A stretch of DNA of 64,000 nucleotides from Sphingobacterium allocomposti (lineage in GTDB: Bacteria > Bacteroidota > Bacteroidia > Sphingobacteriales > Sphingobacteriaceae): contig NZ_VNHX01000009.1 in the NCBI RefSeq assembly GCF_008124885.1, positions 1 to 64,000 of the forward strand, given 5' to 3'. Within the stretch, counting starts at the first letter, position 1. Each line of letters starts with the position of its first letter. The notes under the pieces were generated by a model, which was not told where the DNA came from, searched no databases, and saw only the letters and a list, made by a program, of their open reading frames with translations. The translations under genes and the position numbers were made by a program. Shown one piece after another: positions 7,501-15,790 of this stretch.

Positions 7501-8562
7501 TTAGGGGATGATTAGCTGTTTGTTCCTTTCCAGGAATGAAAAAATAAGTTTATGTTTAGCTAATCTATCGATTTTTTCCCAGAAAAAATAATTCCATTCT
7601 GACTTTTTCACCTTCAATGCGGACGCGTTATGTATCATATAAAAGCGCGCGTGGATGTTTTGATGACTGAGGACGTGCTTCGTCGGCGGGCCGATGGTTT
7701 CCACTACGGCAAAAGGATGAAAAAAAGCGCCGAATTGCTCCGTACCGATCAGATCGTCCACCTCAACCGCTGTCGGCGTTTCCAGCATCGGAAATTCATA
7801 TAAATTAGCCCACACATCACCCCCGCCTCTTTTTGCCATCAACAGCTGTTCCTCTTCGCGTATGATAAAATAATGGAAGTAACGGTTTCTGCTCTCCTTC
7901 CCCTTCATCTTAACAGGTAGGTGCTCCGTCAGCCCTTCACGGAACGCAGCACATTCGAATCGGAAGATACATTGATCACACAGAGGATTTTTTGGCTTGC
8001 ACTGCACCGCGCCAAAATCCATGATGGCCTGATTATATAGCCCCGGGTGCTGCTTGTCCAACAAGTCATTGGCAAGCTCCGAAAAAAGCTTCTTTCCCTG
8101 TGTCGAGTTGATCGGCCGGGAAATACCGAACATCCGCGACAGTACGCGGTACACATTTCCATCGACAACAGCTCTTGCCTCATTGGATGAAAACGAAGCA
8201 ATAGCAGCGGCGGTATACTCACCAACACCCGGCAGACGGATGACATCAGCAAAGGCTGTAGGAAATCTTCCTCCAAATGCGGCCACAACCATCTTGGCAG
8301 CCTTATGCATATTCCGTGCACGCGAATAATACCCCAGCCCCTGCCATAGCCGCAGGATCTTTTCCTCATCCGCTTCCGCAAATTTTGTTACAATAGGAAA
8401 CTCTTCGACAAAACGGTAAAAATAGGGCATCCCCTGCTCCACCCGCGTCTGCTGTAAAATAACCTCCGAAAGCCAGATAATATAAGGGTCCTGCGTGTTT
8501 CTCCAAGGTAGATCCCGTCCGTTCTCACCGTACCATTTCAACAGTTTCGCAGCAAAAGACAT
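7501..8562 (-). CDS. mutY: A/G-specific adenine glycosylase
   Basis: A 353-residue base-excision repair enzyme that removes adenine mispaired with 8-oxoguanine. The helix-hairpin-helix is LPGVGEYTAA (residues 110-119), the catalytic Asp is D134 in VVDGN, and Glu33 lies in SEVILQQT. The [4Fe-4S] ligands are Cys188, Cys195, Cys198 and Cys204 (C-x6-C-x2-C-x5-C). The C-terminal third is the NUDIX-like 8-oxoG recognition domain. The start is the ATG at 8562; a TTG two codons upstream is less likely. It is divergent from the M23 peptidase gene. Confidence 0.93.
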   Translation of the reverse strand: MSFAAKLLKWYGENGRDLPWRNTQDPYIIWLSEVILQQTRVEQGMPYFYRFVEEFPIVTKFAEADEEKILRLWQGLGYYSRARNMHKAAKMVVAAFGGRFPTAFADVIRLPGVGEYTAAAIASFSSNEARAVVDGNVYRVLSRMFGISRPINSTQGKKLFSELANDLLDKQHPGLYNQAIMDFGAVQCKPKNPLCDQCIFRFECAAFREGLTEHLPVKMKGKESRNRYFHYFIIREEEQLLMAKRGGGDVWANLYEFPMLETPTAVEVDDLIGTEQFGAFFHPFAVVETIGPPTKHVLSHQNIHARFYMIHNASALKVKKSEWNYFFWEKIDRLAKHKLIFSFLERNKQLIIP

Positions 8563-8626
8563 ACGCAAAGTTGCTTATTTTTTTTCAATAAAAACAGGTG
8601 CCCAAAATGTTAAAAAACGTAAAATA

Positions 8627-8658
8627 TTGAAGTTAAACATCTTGAAGGGGTACCTTTG
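8627..8658 (+). promoter_or_regulatory. Bacteroidota-type promoter of the M23 peptidase gene
   Basis: TTG at 8627-8629 and TACCTTTG at 8651-8658, separated by 21 bp, match the TTG-N19-21-TAnnTTTG consensus. The ATG lies 39 bp downstream of the -7 box, giving a normal short leader. Confidence 0.65.
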
Positions 8659-8697
8659 TATTCCGTATCATAAAAGTAAGATTTCGTTATTGACGCT

Positions 8698-9552
8698 ATG
8701 CTAAAGAAAAAGACAGCCGTGCTTTTTGTGGAACCGGATGGCACATCCACTACGAGAATGCAGGTACCAACATTTATAATTTCACACTGGAAAAAATTGC
8801 TCCTTTCGTTGATTTGCCTTATAGCCGCGACTATTGTCACAGTTGTATATGTGGTAAAACAGCGCACTTCAGCACAATATATCCAGGTTTACGACAAAAA
8901 AATTAATGAATTAAAACAACAGAATCGCCTGCTGGAGCTGGAGGAGTTCAATAGCCAGCTGACCACGGAGGAAATGAAAAAATCTTTCAATTCCATAGAC
9001 AGCACACTCGAAAGGATCAACCAAAAAATGAGAAAGCGTGGCCTGAAAGAGATAAAGATGAAGAACATGGGAGGCCCGGTAGAAAAAGGTGAAGATGACC
9101 TTGTCGAACTCTCCTCTTTCTATAAGAAACAATTGAAGAGTCTAGAAGCAAAACTGGATGGTATGCCATTAGGTGTCCCACATCCAGGAAGAATAACATC
9201 CCGCTTCGGATACCGCAGAAACCCTTTTACCAATAGAGGGCGTGAGATGCATTCTGGAGTCGACTTAAAAGGTCGGATAGGAGACCCTGTGAAGGCCACC
9301 GCAAAAGGCCGGGTTACATTCGCCGGATATAAGGGCGATTATGGGTATGTGGTCATGGTGAAGCATAACAACGGATATGAAACCCGATATGCACACCTGA
9401 CAAGAACCCGTGTTCGAAAGGGGCAGACAGTCGACGCCGGAGAAATTGTCGGACTGTTGGGAAGCACCGGACGTAGTACGGGCCCACACCTGCATTATGA
9501 GGTCGTTATCAACGACCGCAAGGTAAATCCCGAGAAGTACTTCTATTTTTAG
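8698..9552 (+). CDS. Membrane-anchored M23-family metalloendopeptidase
   Basis: A 284-residue cell-wall hydrolase type. A single transmembrane helix at residues about 33-53 puts the bulk outside the inner membrane. A coiled coil at about 60-115 (KINELKQQNRLLELEEF) resembles activators of division or elongation. The LytM/peptidase M23 domain at about 165-280 keeps the zinc ligands H185 and D189 (HSGVD) and H266, with H233 and H264 (YAHL, HLHYE), so it should be active on peptidoglycan cross-links. A clear promoter precedes it. Start ATG at 8698. Which cell-wall process it serves is not shown by the context. Confidence 0.9.
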   Translation: MLKKKTAVLFVEPDGTSTTRMQVPTFIISHWKKLLLSLICLIAATIVTVVYVVKQRTSAQYIQVYDKKINELKQQNRLLELEEFNSQLTTEEMKKSFNSIDSTLERINQKMRKRGLKEIKMKNMGGPVEKGEDDLVELSSFYKKQLKSLEAKLDGMPLGVPHPGRITSRFGYRRNPFTNRGREMHSGVDLKGRIGDPVKATAKGRVTFAGYKGDYGYVVMVKHNNGYETRYAHLTRTRVRKGQTVDAGEIVGLLGSTGRSTGPHLHYEVVINDRKVNPEKYFYF

Positions 9553-10016
9553 CGGGCTATTGGCTGATGGCTATAAGCTGTAAAGACGTTGATTCGTGAA
9601 GTTGTAAAGTGAAAGGCTGATGGCTGTAAGCTATTGACTGTTTACTTCACGGTTCCACGGCCTCGTGCGTCGGAAAGGACCGGCATTGGTTCGACTGCGT
9701 CAGCATTTCTAGTGATTGGTAGTTGGGAGTTAGGGGATAGATCGTGATTAGAGACTTCACAATTAATTTCCAACTACCTTTTTAATTTTTACTTTTTCCG
9801 ACCTTCCAAGTAAAACCCCGTCCCGGGTTGAGGGGCTATGAAGAAGTGAGAAGTCAGATATTAGATGTGAGATCTGCGTAGTATAAGCTAATGGCTGATG
9901 GCTATAAGCTGTAAAGGCGTTGATTCGGGAAGTTGTAAAGTGAAAGGCAGATGGCAGATAGCTATAAGCCGTAAAGTCGTTGAGTCGTGAAGTTGTAAAG
10001 TGAATGGCTGACATAG
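9553..10016. repeat. Mosaic intergenic repeat, minus orientation copy
   Basis: This gap holds repeated words such as GGCTGATGGCTATAAGCTGT, GTAAAGACGTTGATTCGTGA and GAAGTTGTAAAGTGAAAGGC, occurring two to four times with small changes. They are the reverse complements of words in the pheS-ssb gap. Other parts (GATTGGTAGTTGGGAGTTAG) resemble the edges of the 160-bp duplication at 4.5 kb. No coding signal is seen; reading frames here only reflect the repeats. Confidence 0.75.
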
Positions 10017-10090
10017 AGGCTGTCACCCTGAGCGTAGTCGAAGGGTGGCTTCGACAGAGCCTGTACAAAGCTCGCCGAAGTGCTCAGCCT
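10017..10090. repeat. CCCTGAGCGTAGTCGAAGGG-type motif cluster
   Basis: CACCCTGAGCGTAGTCGAAG at 10023 is followed by GGCTTCGACAGAGCCTGTAC and a TCAGCCTGACA end. The same words occur in the arrays at 1-577 and 4491-4810. This is a single degenerate copy of that family. Confidence 0.7.
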
Positions 10091-10188
10091 GACACAATGG
10101 AAGGGGTTATGGCTATCGGCTATTTGCTGTTTACAGGCGCGCAGGCTTCGCAAAAAACAATCAGTAAAGAACTCGTGATATTTCAGGA

Positions 10189-10214
10189 AAAGAGCAGCTA
10201 TATGGCTGCTCTTT
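10189..10214 (+). terminator. Hairpin with T-rich tail
   Basis: A perfect 10-bp stem AAAGAGCAGC (10189-10198) / GCTGCTCTTT (10205-10214) with a six-base loop is followed by CTTATTTTTG. It is close in form to the terminator at 627-658. It would stop transcripts arriving from the M23 gene 640 bp upstream. Its T-rich tail overlaps the TATTTTTG box before the next gene. Confidence 0.6.
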
Positions 10215-10216
10215 CT

Positions 10217-10224
10217 TATTTTTG
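10217..10224 (+). promoter_or_regulatory. Putative -7 box (TATTTTTG) 4 bp before the next ATG
   Basis: TATTTTTG matches TAnnTTTG and ends 4 bp before the ATG at 10229, implying a nearly leaderless transcript. The -33 region falls inside the terminator hairpin and has no TTG. It may equally be just the terminator's T-tail. Confidence 0.3.
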
Positions 10225-10228
10225 ACCT

Positions 10229-10666
10229 ATGAGCACCCCCACTTTTCACATCGCCACTTTACATCGCGGCAGATTTATGCTACTGCTTCTCGCTGGGGTG
10301 TGTTTAATCACTGCATTCGTTTCCCGTATGCCGATACAGGAAATTGCAAAGATTCTTGCCGTATTAATCAGCTTGCCTTTCCTGATCTTTTTGAGCACCA
10401 AATGGAGCAAAGCACCGTCCGTATGGACGATCAACCAAGAAAAGGTGACCGTAGAGTCGGGCACTGGAACAGACACATTCATGCTCGGCGATATCAAGTA
10501 TATCCGGAACTTACCACGGTCCGGAGGCAACCTCCTTATGATCTTCTTCCATAAGGAGAAAGCGCCGAGACGATATTGGCGGAACAAGCTTTTTCAGCAA
10601 GCTGACGACCTCGACGCTTTGATACACGCTTTCAGGCAACGAGGTATCGAATATTATTACATGTAA
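10229..10666 (+). CDS. Small inner-membrane protein, 145 aa, function unknown
   Basis: No family is recognised with certainty. Two hydrophobic helices at residues about 15-31 and 37-55 precede a soluble domain (about 60-145) that alternates strands and ends in an amphipathic helix. This layout resembles small PH-like membrane proteins, but that is only a guess. It is 15 bp upstream of the M1 peptidase gene on the same strand, so the two are probably cotranscribed. Confidence 0.65.
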   Translation: MSTPTFHIATLHRGRFMLLLLAGVCLITAFVSRMPIQEIAKILAVLISLPFLIFLSTKWSKAPSVWTINQEKVTVESGTGTDTFMLGDIKYIRNLPRSGGNLLMIFFHKEKAPRRYWRNKLFQQADDLDALIHAFRQRGIEYYYM

Positions 10667-10681
10667 AAACAACCGATAGAT

Positions 10682-12544
10682 ATGAGAAAACTACTGTTAC
10701 TTTCTTTTTATGTACTGACGGCAGCATTGGTCTCCGCCCAACGGGCAGGATATTGGCAGCAGAAAGTCGACTACAAAATGGATATCGATGTAGACGATGA
10801 AACCTACCAGTATCAGGGGAAGATGACATTGGCGTATACCAACAATTCCAATCAAGCGCTCGCCAAGGTATACTTCCATCTCTACTTCAATGCGTTCCAA
10901 CCCGGCAGCATGATGGACCATCGTCTGACTAACATCGCCGATCCTGATTCCCGGATGACTGTCAACGTTGGTACCAAGGAAAAACCGGTATACCAAAGCC
11001 GCATAGCCACCTTGACACCCGAACAAATAGGCTATCAGGACATACAATCGCTGACCTATAATGGGCAACCAGCCTCGTTTAAAGTCGATGGAACAATCCT
11101 AGAGGTTACCCTTCCTGAGGCTATGCAGCCTTCCCAAACGGCAACATTCGTCATGCAATGGAAGGCACAGGTACCAGAACAGATCCGCCGCAGCGGACGG
11201 AACTCCAAAGAAGGAGTCGCCCTCTCCATGGCACAATGGTACCCGAAAATGGCACATTTCGACGAGTTCGGATGGCACCTTGATGAATACGTAGCCCGCG
11301 AATTTATCGCCCCATTCGGTAACTTCGATGTCACTATCCATATCAACAAGGACTATGTGATTGGCGCATCGGGTAAGCTGCAAAATCCTACGGCAGTCAA
11401 AGGGTATGACAGGAAAGCTAAAATATCGTCGAACGGCGGCAAGGCAACATGGCGGTTCAAGGCTGAAAACATACACGATTTTGTCTGGGCCGCTGATCCT
11501 AAATTTGTGGTTGACTCCGCCAAAAGCCGTGGGGGCGTTTCGGTATACACCGTTTTTCTCCCAACCAACAATGAAGTTAAAAGCAATTGGAAGACGGCGC
11601 TGGGCCTGGCAACGGAATTTTTCGACTATTGCGCCGATCATTTCGGCGCATACCCATGGCCAACATATAGCATCGTACAAGGAGGCGACGGCGGGATGGA
11701 ATACGGCACAGCGACCCTCGTCACGGGCGGTCGTAACATAAAAAGCCTGGTCGGCGTTATTTTCCACGAAGCAGCACACTCCTGGTATCAGCACCTTTTT
11801 GGCATCAACGAGACGGTCGACGAGTGGTTTGACGAAGGGTTTACCAGCTACATTGAGGAACTTGCGTTTCAAAGCTTGTTCGAGAAAAAAGGAGCATTGG
11901 AAACCAACCCGGTTATTAACGCGTACCGCGCGTATTACAAGTTGGCGCTATCCGGAAAAGAGGAGCCGATGAGCCTCCTTGCCGATTACTACAATACCAA
12001 CTATGCGTATAGCAACGAAGCATACAACAAGGGACAGGTATTGGCCGAACAGCTCGGGTACATTATCGGTAAGCAGAATTTAGAAAAGACCTTTCTAAAG
12101 TTTTACGAGATATGGAAGTTCAAACACCCTACGCCAAACGATTTCAAGCGTGTAGCTGAAGAGGTTTCTGGAATAAACCTAAAATGGTACTTCAACCTGT
12201 TTATAAACACCACGCGCACGATCGACTATGCTGTTGAACAGGTTTCCGACACAGAAATCACCTTGACCAACAAATCTAACTTCGCGATGCCTATCGACCT
12301 GTTGGTGGAATACGAAGATGGCTCAAAAGAGTTGTTTTACATCCCACTGCGGGAAATGCGCGGGGAGAAACCTGCAGAAAACTTCAGTCTGTACAACGGC
12401 GTAAAACGTACTGTACTCGAGGATTGGTTCTGGACAAAGCCTTCCTATACGGTAAAGGTCACTAAAAAACCGAAAAAGGTACAAATCGACCCGTCGTTGC
12501 GGCTAGCCGATATTGAGTCGGGTAACAATACGGTAATTCGGTAA
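10682..12544 (+). CDS. Secreted M1-family metallopeptidase
   Basis: A 620-residue zinc aminopeptidase-type enzyme, exported by an N-terminal signal peptide (residues 1-19, cleavage after VSA). A beta-rich N-terminal domain precedes the thermolysin-like catalytic domain. The zinc site is HEAAH at 362-366 plus Glu385 in DEGF, 18 residues on, and GGMEYG at 337-342 is the counterpart of the GxMEN exopeptidase loop. A final region (about 530-620) is a beta-rich C-terminal domain. The family cleaves N-terminal residues; the substrate is unknown. All key residues are present. A hairpin terminator follows. Confidence 0.92.
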   Translation: MRKLLLLSFYVLTAALVSAQRAGYWQQKVDYKMDIDVDDETYQYQGKMTLAYTNNSNQALAKVYFHLYFNAFQPGSMMDHRLTNIADPDSRMTVNVGTKEKPVYQSRIATLTPEQIGYQDIQSLTYNGQPASFKVDGTILEVTLPEAMQPSQTATFVMQWKAQVPEQIRRSGRNSKEGVALSMAQWYPKMAHFDEFGWHLDEYVAREFIAPFGNFDVTIHINKDYVIGASGKLQNPTAVKGYDRKAKISSNGGKATWRFKAENIHDFVWAADPKFVVDSAKSRGGVSVYTVFLPTNNEVKSNWKTALGLATEFFDYCADHFGAYPWPTYSIVQGGDGGMEYGTATLVTGGRNIKSLVGVIFHEAAHSWYQHLFGINETVDEWFDEGFTSYIEELAFQSLFEKKGALETNPVINAYRAYYKLALSGKEEPMSLLADYYNTNYAYSNEAYNKGQVLAEQLGYIIGKQNLEKTFLKFYEIWKFKHPTPNDFKRVAEEVSGINLKWYFNLFINTTRTIDYAVEQVSDTEITLTNKSNFAMPIDLLVEYEDGSKELFYIPLREMRGEKPAENFSLYNGVKRTVLEDWFWTKPSYTVKVTKKPKKVQIDPSLRLADIESGNNTVIR

Positions 12545-12573
12545 CTATTAGCCCGCAGAAAACCTGAATACAC

Positions 12574-12621
12574 AACAACCCTTTCCGGATTTCTAAATTT
12601 CGAAATCCAGAAAGGGTTGTT
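12574..12621. terminator. Bidirectional hairpin between convergent genes
   Basis: AACAACCCTTTC...GGATTTC at 12574-12592 pairs with GAAATCC.GAAAGGGTTGTT at 12602-12621, interrupted by one mismatch. It sits between the stop of the plus-strand M1 peptidase and that of the minus-strand DUF5689 gene, where a shared terminator is expected. Confidence 0.7.
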
Positions 12622-12710
12622 CACCAAGGAGCCTCCTTTTTTGTCCCTCCCCTTTATAGATACTTGCCTGCTCTCGTTGGATCAACAAACAAAGGCAAGT
12701 ATAAAGTTTA

Positions 12711-14231
12711 TCACTCAATCAGCTTGGTTGTCAATTCAGGATCTTCGATTTCCTCCAGCGTGGATTCTTTGGTGAGCAACGGTGCATATTTTACCCGTGC
12801 TTTTGTCCATCGTCCAAGCTTAAGGTTAAACTCTCCTCCCATAAAGTTAAAATACCCAGCATCCGACGGCGTATTGTAAGTCATCGCATTGGTATTCGAT
12901 CCAGACCGGTAAAAAGGCTGTTCCTCCAATGTCAGTGGGTTGATGATATCATAAAAATCGTTGTTGGTAATCCGATAGCCGTAGCCATTCCCGACCAGAC
13001 TCCCTCCGGTGCCGACGAACATCACATCTTCAGGTATGGAGGTAGCATCCACATTTGTCCCTTGAAAGATCGCAATGCCGTAGGCATTACCGCTATTGGC
13101 CAAAAGGTTCGTGGTCCGCGTCCCGAAATCGAATCCGTCGTTGGTATTGTATGCATATGCTGTAATCCAGTTGGCGTGAGCTATACTCGTTGAGTTGGTA
13201 CTCATTATTAGCTTGTTCGATCCTCCAACGTAGAAAAACGTCCCCTTAGCTGCAAACCCGCTCGTCAGATTGAATTTATAGGTGCGCATGCCCCCCGTGG
13301 CCCAACCTTTTTGTGGGAATCCTGTTGGCGTAGAAGCATTTGCATTATTTGTGGTCACGACAGCGAACGGCGTCTTCGAAAAATCGATATCTTCCGTAGC
13401 CATAAACTGTATATACTCATTATTCGCGTCTGTCCCTCTCGGATCGTTAGACCACCCCGTAATGATGGCCTTAGGCGTTTTATATTCCGATTTTAATTCG
13501 ACAAGATCCGACGGGATACGCATACGCTCGTACGGCACAAGGCTGTCACCGATCACTTCATTGAAAATAATGCCGTAGTAATTAGCCATTCGATACTGCG
13601 GGAGCCCTGCTAACTCAGAGCGGGCATCAGTCCGGACCGTCAGCGATCCGAAACCGTCGTTGATCTCCTGATCGCCGGCCATGACCTGCCCCTCAGTGGG
13701 TGTATACGTAAATCCTCCTTTGACGATAGCGACCAAGGTACTTTCATAATCGTTAGGATTAGCAATAATTTTTGCAACATTGGCTTGTGTGACGTATACG
13801 GGCACTTTCGCTACTTTCGTGATTTTGTCTGTCGTGATGTTTTTTATTTGAAGTATGCCGTCCACCCGATCCAGTATTCCTCCGTTGATATCAACGATCA
13901 CAGAATCTCCCGGCACAAAACTTGCCGCAGCCTCACCCAGAGGAAGGGCGATTCCGCGTTGAAAATCCAATCTCCTTTTATCCTGAACAATCAATAGCCC
14001 AGCGGGCAGATTGCCCCCGCTATGATCCGATATTACGGTAGCGGCCAGCTTTTGGGAGCCATCCAAAATTTCCGGGTTTAATGTAACCGCTGTTCCTTTA
14101 AACAGATTCCGCACATCGTAAATGCTAATATAGGGACTGATCTCTCCGCCAGGGTAGTTAGTATCAGCGCAACCGGCCGTTATGGCCGAGAGTACCAATA
14201 GAAATAGTACTTGATGAATTATTCTTTTCAT
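12711..14231 (-). CDS. DUF5689-domain lipoprotein of the SusCD locus
   Basis: A 506-residue surface lipoprotein with signal peptide and lipobox ITAG-C21. Residues about 30-270 look like the DUF5689 region (YISIYDVRNLFKG, ILDRVDGILQIKN, and DYESTLVAIVKGG), a putative OB-like domain often found beside SusC/SusD pairs. The rest is beta-rich and of unknown fold. The start is set at MKRIIHQVLF since the longer frame adds 53 basic residues ahead of an obvious lipoprotein signal. It follows SusD1 by 25 bp and is probably the last gene of that operon. It may help bind the imported ligand at the surface; this is inferred. Confidence 0.75.
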   Translation of the reverse strand: MKRIIHQVLFLLVLSAITAGCADTNYPGGEISPYISIYDVRNLFKGTAVTLNPEILDGSQKLAATVISDHSGGNLPAGLLIVQDKRRLDFQRGIALPLGEAAASFVPGDSVIVDINGGILDRVDGILQIKNITTDKITKVAKVPVYVTQANVAKIIANPNDYESTLVAIVKGGFTYTPTEGQVMAGDQEINDGFGSLTVRTDARSELAGLPQYRMANYYGIIFNEVIGDSLVPYERMRIPSDLVELKSEYKTPKAIITGWSNDPRGTDANNEYIQFMATEDIDFSKTPFAVVTTNNANASTPTGFPQKGWATGGMRTYKFNLTSGFAAKGTFFYVGGSNKLIMSTNSTSIAHANWITAYAYNTNDGFDFGTRTTNLLANSGNAYGIAIFQGTNVDATSIPEDVMFVGTGGSLVGNGYGYRITNNDFYDIINPLTLEEQPFYRSGSNTNAMTYNTPSDAGYFNFMGGEFNLKLGRWTKARVKYAPLLTKESTLEEIEDPELTTKLIE

Positions 14232-14256
14232 GTTAAACTTCTTTCTTGAAAATACG

Positions 14257-15777
14257 TTACGGCTTCTGCCACCAAACCTTCGTGTTAATAGCGTCTGCAC
14301 CTTGCCTTGCCACAGCTTCTTTATAATTCGTTGGGTTAGAAGATTGCACGTAAACGGGATAAAACATTCGTGCCGGCATCTCTCCTCCATTTTGTAGTCC
14401 AGCCCCCTTTGGCAATACAGGGTAACCTGTCCTTCTATGCTCGAACCATTGCTGCATATCCACTAAAAACAAAGCCATATATTTCTGCATGTGTATGCGT
14501 TCCATTTTTTCTTCAAACGTATCCTGATCGCTCCAGTCAATATCTGAGGCCGCGAGGTGCGCTTGAATGGTGCCCGACCAGTTTGGCAGCCACAACTTGA
14601 TACAGGACTCTGCCCCGCTATAAAATGCCACTTTGGGATCGCCACTGATCCACCCTTTGAGTGCGGCCTCCGCTTTAATAAACTCGACCTCGGAAAAGTT
14701 CATGATCATTCCTGCCAGCGGCTCACGTTGTAGGCTATTCACTCCGCTATTCTGATCGGCAGAATAGAAATAGGACATCCTCGAATAGTCTTCGCTGCCC
14801 TGCGCATATCCACTTGGAACACCAACATAATTGCCCGAAACAGGTGCAATTCCCCATCTGTTAATGCTGGAGGTTCCGTATTCAGGGATATTGATCCTGG
14901 GATCATTGCTATCTCGTAAGAAATCAATGAAAAACTCGGCGATCGCCACCGCCCGAAAATCCTGAACCCTGATAGCCATATAGGGTGATACATAGGCGCC
15001 TTCGCCTGTCCAGCGCAGAATGGCCGATTCGTCGTTGTTTGCAATAATAGGATAGTTTGATCGATTACTTTCCAGTATCTCCTTAATTTTAGCGATGGCG
15101 TACTCCTTCACTTCCGGCTTATGTGCTACTCGCAGGAGCAATCTTAAAAACAATGAGTTGCCGAACTTACGCCAGTTGGCTACGCTACCGCTATATACCG
15201 GATCGTGCACAGCGTCGATAGCGTCTCCTGCCCGAAGAAGGTTGTTCGCCGAATCGAGTTTGCTAAACATGTCTACGTATATGTCGTGCTGGGCGTCAAA
15301 CCTAGGCTCGAGTATTAACGAATCTCTACCTAAATTTGACTCAGAATAAGGGATATCTCCATAGGTATCCGTTAAAATCGAATATGTCCAGGTTTGCAAT
15401 ATTAGGGAGATACCTTGATAGGACCGATTATAATTTATTGGCTCCAGTGCCTTACTATACATGTCCTTATAATTGGAGAGTTCTATAAAGTGACCATTCC
15501 AAAGATAGTCCGCCCAGTTTCTTCTAAAGTCATACCGAAATACACGGCCATCACCATCGCCGATAGCTACCGTAACCTGCATCAACTCGTTTGTAAAGTT
15601 CCGGTTCCTATTCATATTATATGTCACCGAGTTGATAAGCGCATTTGCCATGAATTGATAGGGATACGCCTCTGTAGAGGTCGTCGGATCGGTATTCAGG
15701 TTCTCAAACCCTTTATCGCATGATTGTAGCAGCGTCAAAAACACTAGTCCTACAATTACTAACTTTCTTAATATCAT
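14257..15777 (-). CDS. SusD/RagB-like nutrient-binding lipoprotein (pair 1)
   Basis: A 506-residue surface lipoprotein that caps the SusC1 barrel and captures ligand. The lipobox is LLQS-C20 followed by the typical FENLNTDPTTS. TPR-like helices fill the N-terminal half (WTYSILTDTYGDIPYSE), and the C-terminus ends in the usual WWQKP. It belongs to the SusD-like_2 type. The ATG at 15777 is chosen; a TTG eight codons upstream gives a poorer signal peptide. It is 13 bp downstream of SusC1. Confidence 0.9.
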   Translation of the reverse strand: MILRKLVIVGLVFLTLLQSCDKGFENLNTDPTTSTEAYPYQFMANALINSVTYNMNRNRNFTNELMQVTVAIGDGDGRVFRYDFRRNWADYLWNGHFIELSNYKDMYSKALEPINYNRSYQGISLILQTWTYSILTDTYGDIPYSESNLGRDSLILEPRFDAQHDIYVDMFSKLDSANNLLRAGDAIDAVHDPVYSGSVANWRKFGNSLFLRLLLRVAHKPEVKEYAIAKIKEILESNRSNYPIIANNDESAILRWTGEGAYVSPYMAIRVQDFRAVAIAEFFIDFLRDSNDPRINIPEYGTSSINRWGIAPVSGNYVGVPSGYAQGSEDYSRMSYFYSADQNSGVNSLQREPLAGMIMNFSEVEFIKAEAALKGWISGDPKVAFYSGAESCIKLWLPNWSGTIQAHLAASDIDWSDQDTFEEKMERIHMQKYMALFLVDMQQWFEHRRTGYPVLPKGAGLQNGGEMPARMFYPVYVQSSNPTNYKEAVARQGADAINTKVWWQKP

Positions 15778-15790
15778 CTTCTTTTTATTG

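Noticed and set aside
9763-10249. Minus-strand open frames of about 95-101 residues in the mosaic repeat gap
   Set aside because: They consist of the dispersed repeat words and run across the terminator and the next gene's promoter.
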